This document shows positions 63,388 through 64,000 of a DNA stretch of 64,000 nucleotides, piece after piece. The translations under genes and the position numbers were made by a program. Position 1 is the first letter of the stretch, and each line of letters opens with the position of its first letter. Source of the stretch: Himantopus leucocephalus (Eukaryota; Chordata; Aves; Charadriiformes; Recurvirostridae); the NCBI GenBank assembly GCA_003993805.1, contig RSEF01000003.1, positions 63,087,599 to 63,151,598 on the forward strand. The letters are read 5' to 3'. The notes beneath the pieces are model-generated. The model was not told the origin of the DNA and did no database searches. It worked only from the letters and a program-made list of their open reading frames with translations.

Positions 63388-63780
63388 TTAGGTGTTGGGT
63401 TCAGCCAAATACAAACCACAACATTTAGGTTTCGGCAGAGCGCGGTGGCACGCCAGTCTCTTCTTCTTGTAGTCCTGGGGTGGACCATCAGCGGAGGTTG
63501 GGAAGCGGGGATGTGCGAGGAACACGTCGCTCAGAAATGACAGCTGCACACAGGCAGTGGGAAAATAATAGCCACTTCTTCCACGCTTCAGACTCCGTCC
63601 AGCTGTGCCAAATATTTCAGAGTAAATAGGCACTCTCTCTATTCATAGAGAGCATCTATTAGGGAAGGAACACATTACAAATATCCAGTATGATTCAGTG
63701 GTACACAGAGTCAATTTATACCCGGTAGCGTAATTATACCTTTTTTAATACATTTTTTTTTTTTTCTTTTGGTGGTACCA
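63388..63780. other. CpG-island shore, unassigned
   Basis: GC content rises towards the island, with several CpGs at 63434-63535. A minus-strand frame (63388-63633, 81 codons) ends with a basic stretch (QDYKKKRLACHRALPKPK), but no family is recognised. An 8-bp inverted repeat with a 2-base spacer (CTCTCTAT TC ATAGAGAG) lies at 63635-63652. A T-rich run at 63752-63768 separates this part from the island. Confidence 0.35.
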
Positions 63781-63968
63781 AAGCGCCGGCACCGTTCGCC
63801 GCCGGGGAACCGGGGCACCCGCAGGCGAGGGCCCCGGCCGGCCGCTCGGCGGGCTCGGCCCGGGCCAGCCCCGCAGCCACCCGCCTCCCGTCCCCGCTGC
63901 CGGCGGGAGGGGCGCGGGGCGAAGGCAGCACGGGAAGTAACGGATTCCCCCGGCCGCCCCTGGCAACC
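63781..63968. promoter_or_regulatory. CpG island, truncated by gap
   Basis: By eye about four fifths of these 188 bases are G or C, and there are about 32 CpGs, close to the number expected with no CpG loss. That marks unmethylated germline DNA, normally a promoter and first exon. The change from T-rich DNA at 63768 is abrupt. GC-rich words such as GGGGCGCGGGGCG could bind Sp/KLF factors. Both strands have open frames through it, so transcription direction cannot be told. The true core probably lies in the gap. Confidence 0.75.
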
Positions 63969-64000
63969 NNNNNNNNNNNNNNNNNNNNNNNNNNNNNNNN
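63969..64000. other. assembly gap running off the window
   Basis: Thirty-two Ns to the window end, directly after very GC-rich sequence. GC-rich promoters are often missing from avian assemblies. Confidence 0.98.

Overview
The window looks like non-coding DNA of a land vertebrate, most likely a bird. The diagnostic sign is three copies of CR1, the dominant LINE of birds and other reptiles, two of them ending in the typical CR1 tail of imperfect ATTCTRTG octamers. The rest is AT-leaning single-copy sequence with scattered simple repeats. I see no bacterial-style gene packing, no rRNA, tRNA or CRISPR array, and no complete protein-coding gene. The longest open frames (about 130-155 codons, on both strands and often overlapping) are what chance gives in 64 kb. 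The window is therefore best read as intergenic or deep intronic sequence of a scaffold-level assembly. Species and locus cannot be fixed from it.

Layout. 1-9.7 kb: unique AT-rich DNA with a homeodomain-site-rich block at 2.0-2.5 kb. 9.73-10.18 kb: plus-strand CR1 fragment. 10.2-18.7 kb: unique DNA with a TG repeat, a TTCC tetranucleotide run, an AAATA/TGAAA pentanucleotide tract and an open frame that starts exactly at a splice-acceptor-like site (14857-15093). 18.72-18.92 kb: minus-strand CR1 interrupted by a 100-N gap. 18.9-30.1 kb: unique DNA with a possible 80-bp exon (20087-20166) and a recent 29-bp duplication. 30.13-30.72 kb: longer plus-strand CR1 carrying the decayed C-terminus of its ORF2. 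30.7-49 kb: unique DNA with a CCTTG repeat, a GC-rich CpG-bearing patch at 36.6-36.9 kb and several blocks that read like conserved regulatory DNA. 49.2-49.4 kb: an old minisatellite of about 57 bp. 49.4-63.7 kb: unique DNA with one plausible coding fragment (60588-60842). 63.78-63.97 kb: the edge of a strong CpG island that runs into a terminal N gap.

No gene network can be described. The most useful leads are the truncated CpG island, probably a promoter or first exon lost in the gap; the CR1 gap whose true length is probably far more than 100 bases; three exon-like pieces; and candidate regulatory blocks. All exon and regulatory calls are inferences needing alignment or RNA data. The CR1, simple-repeat, tandem-duplication and gap calls rest on the sequence itself.
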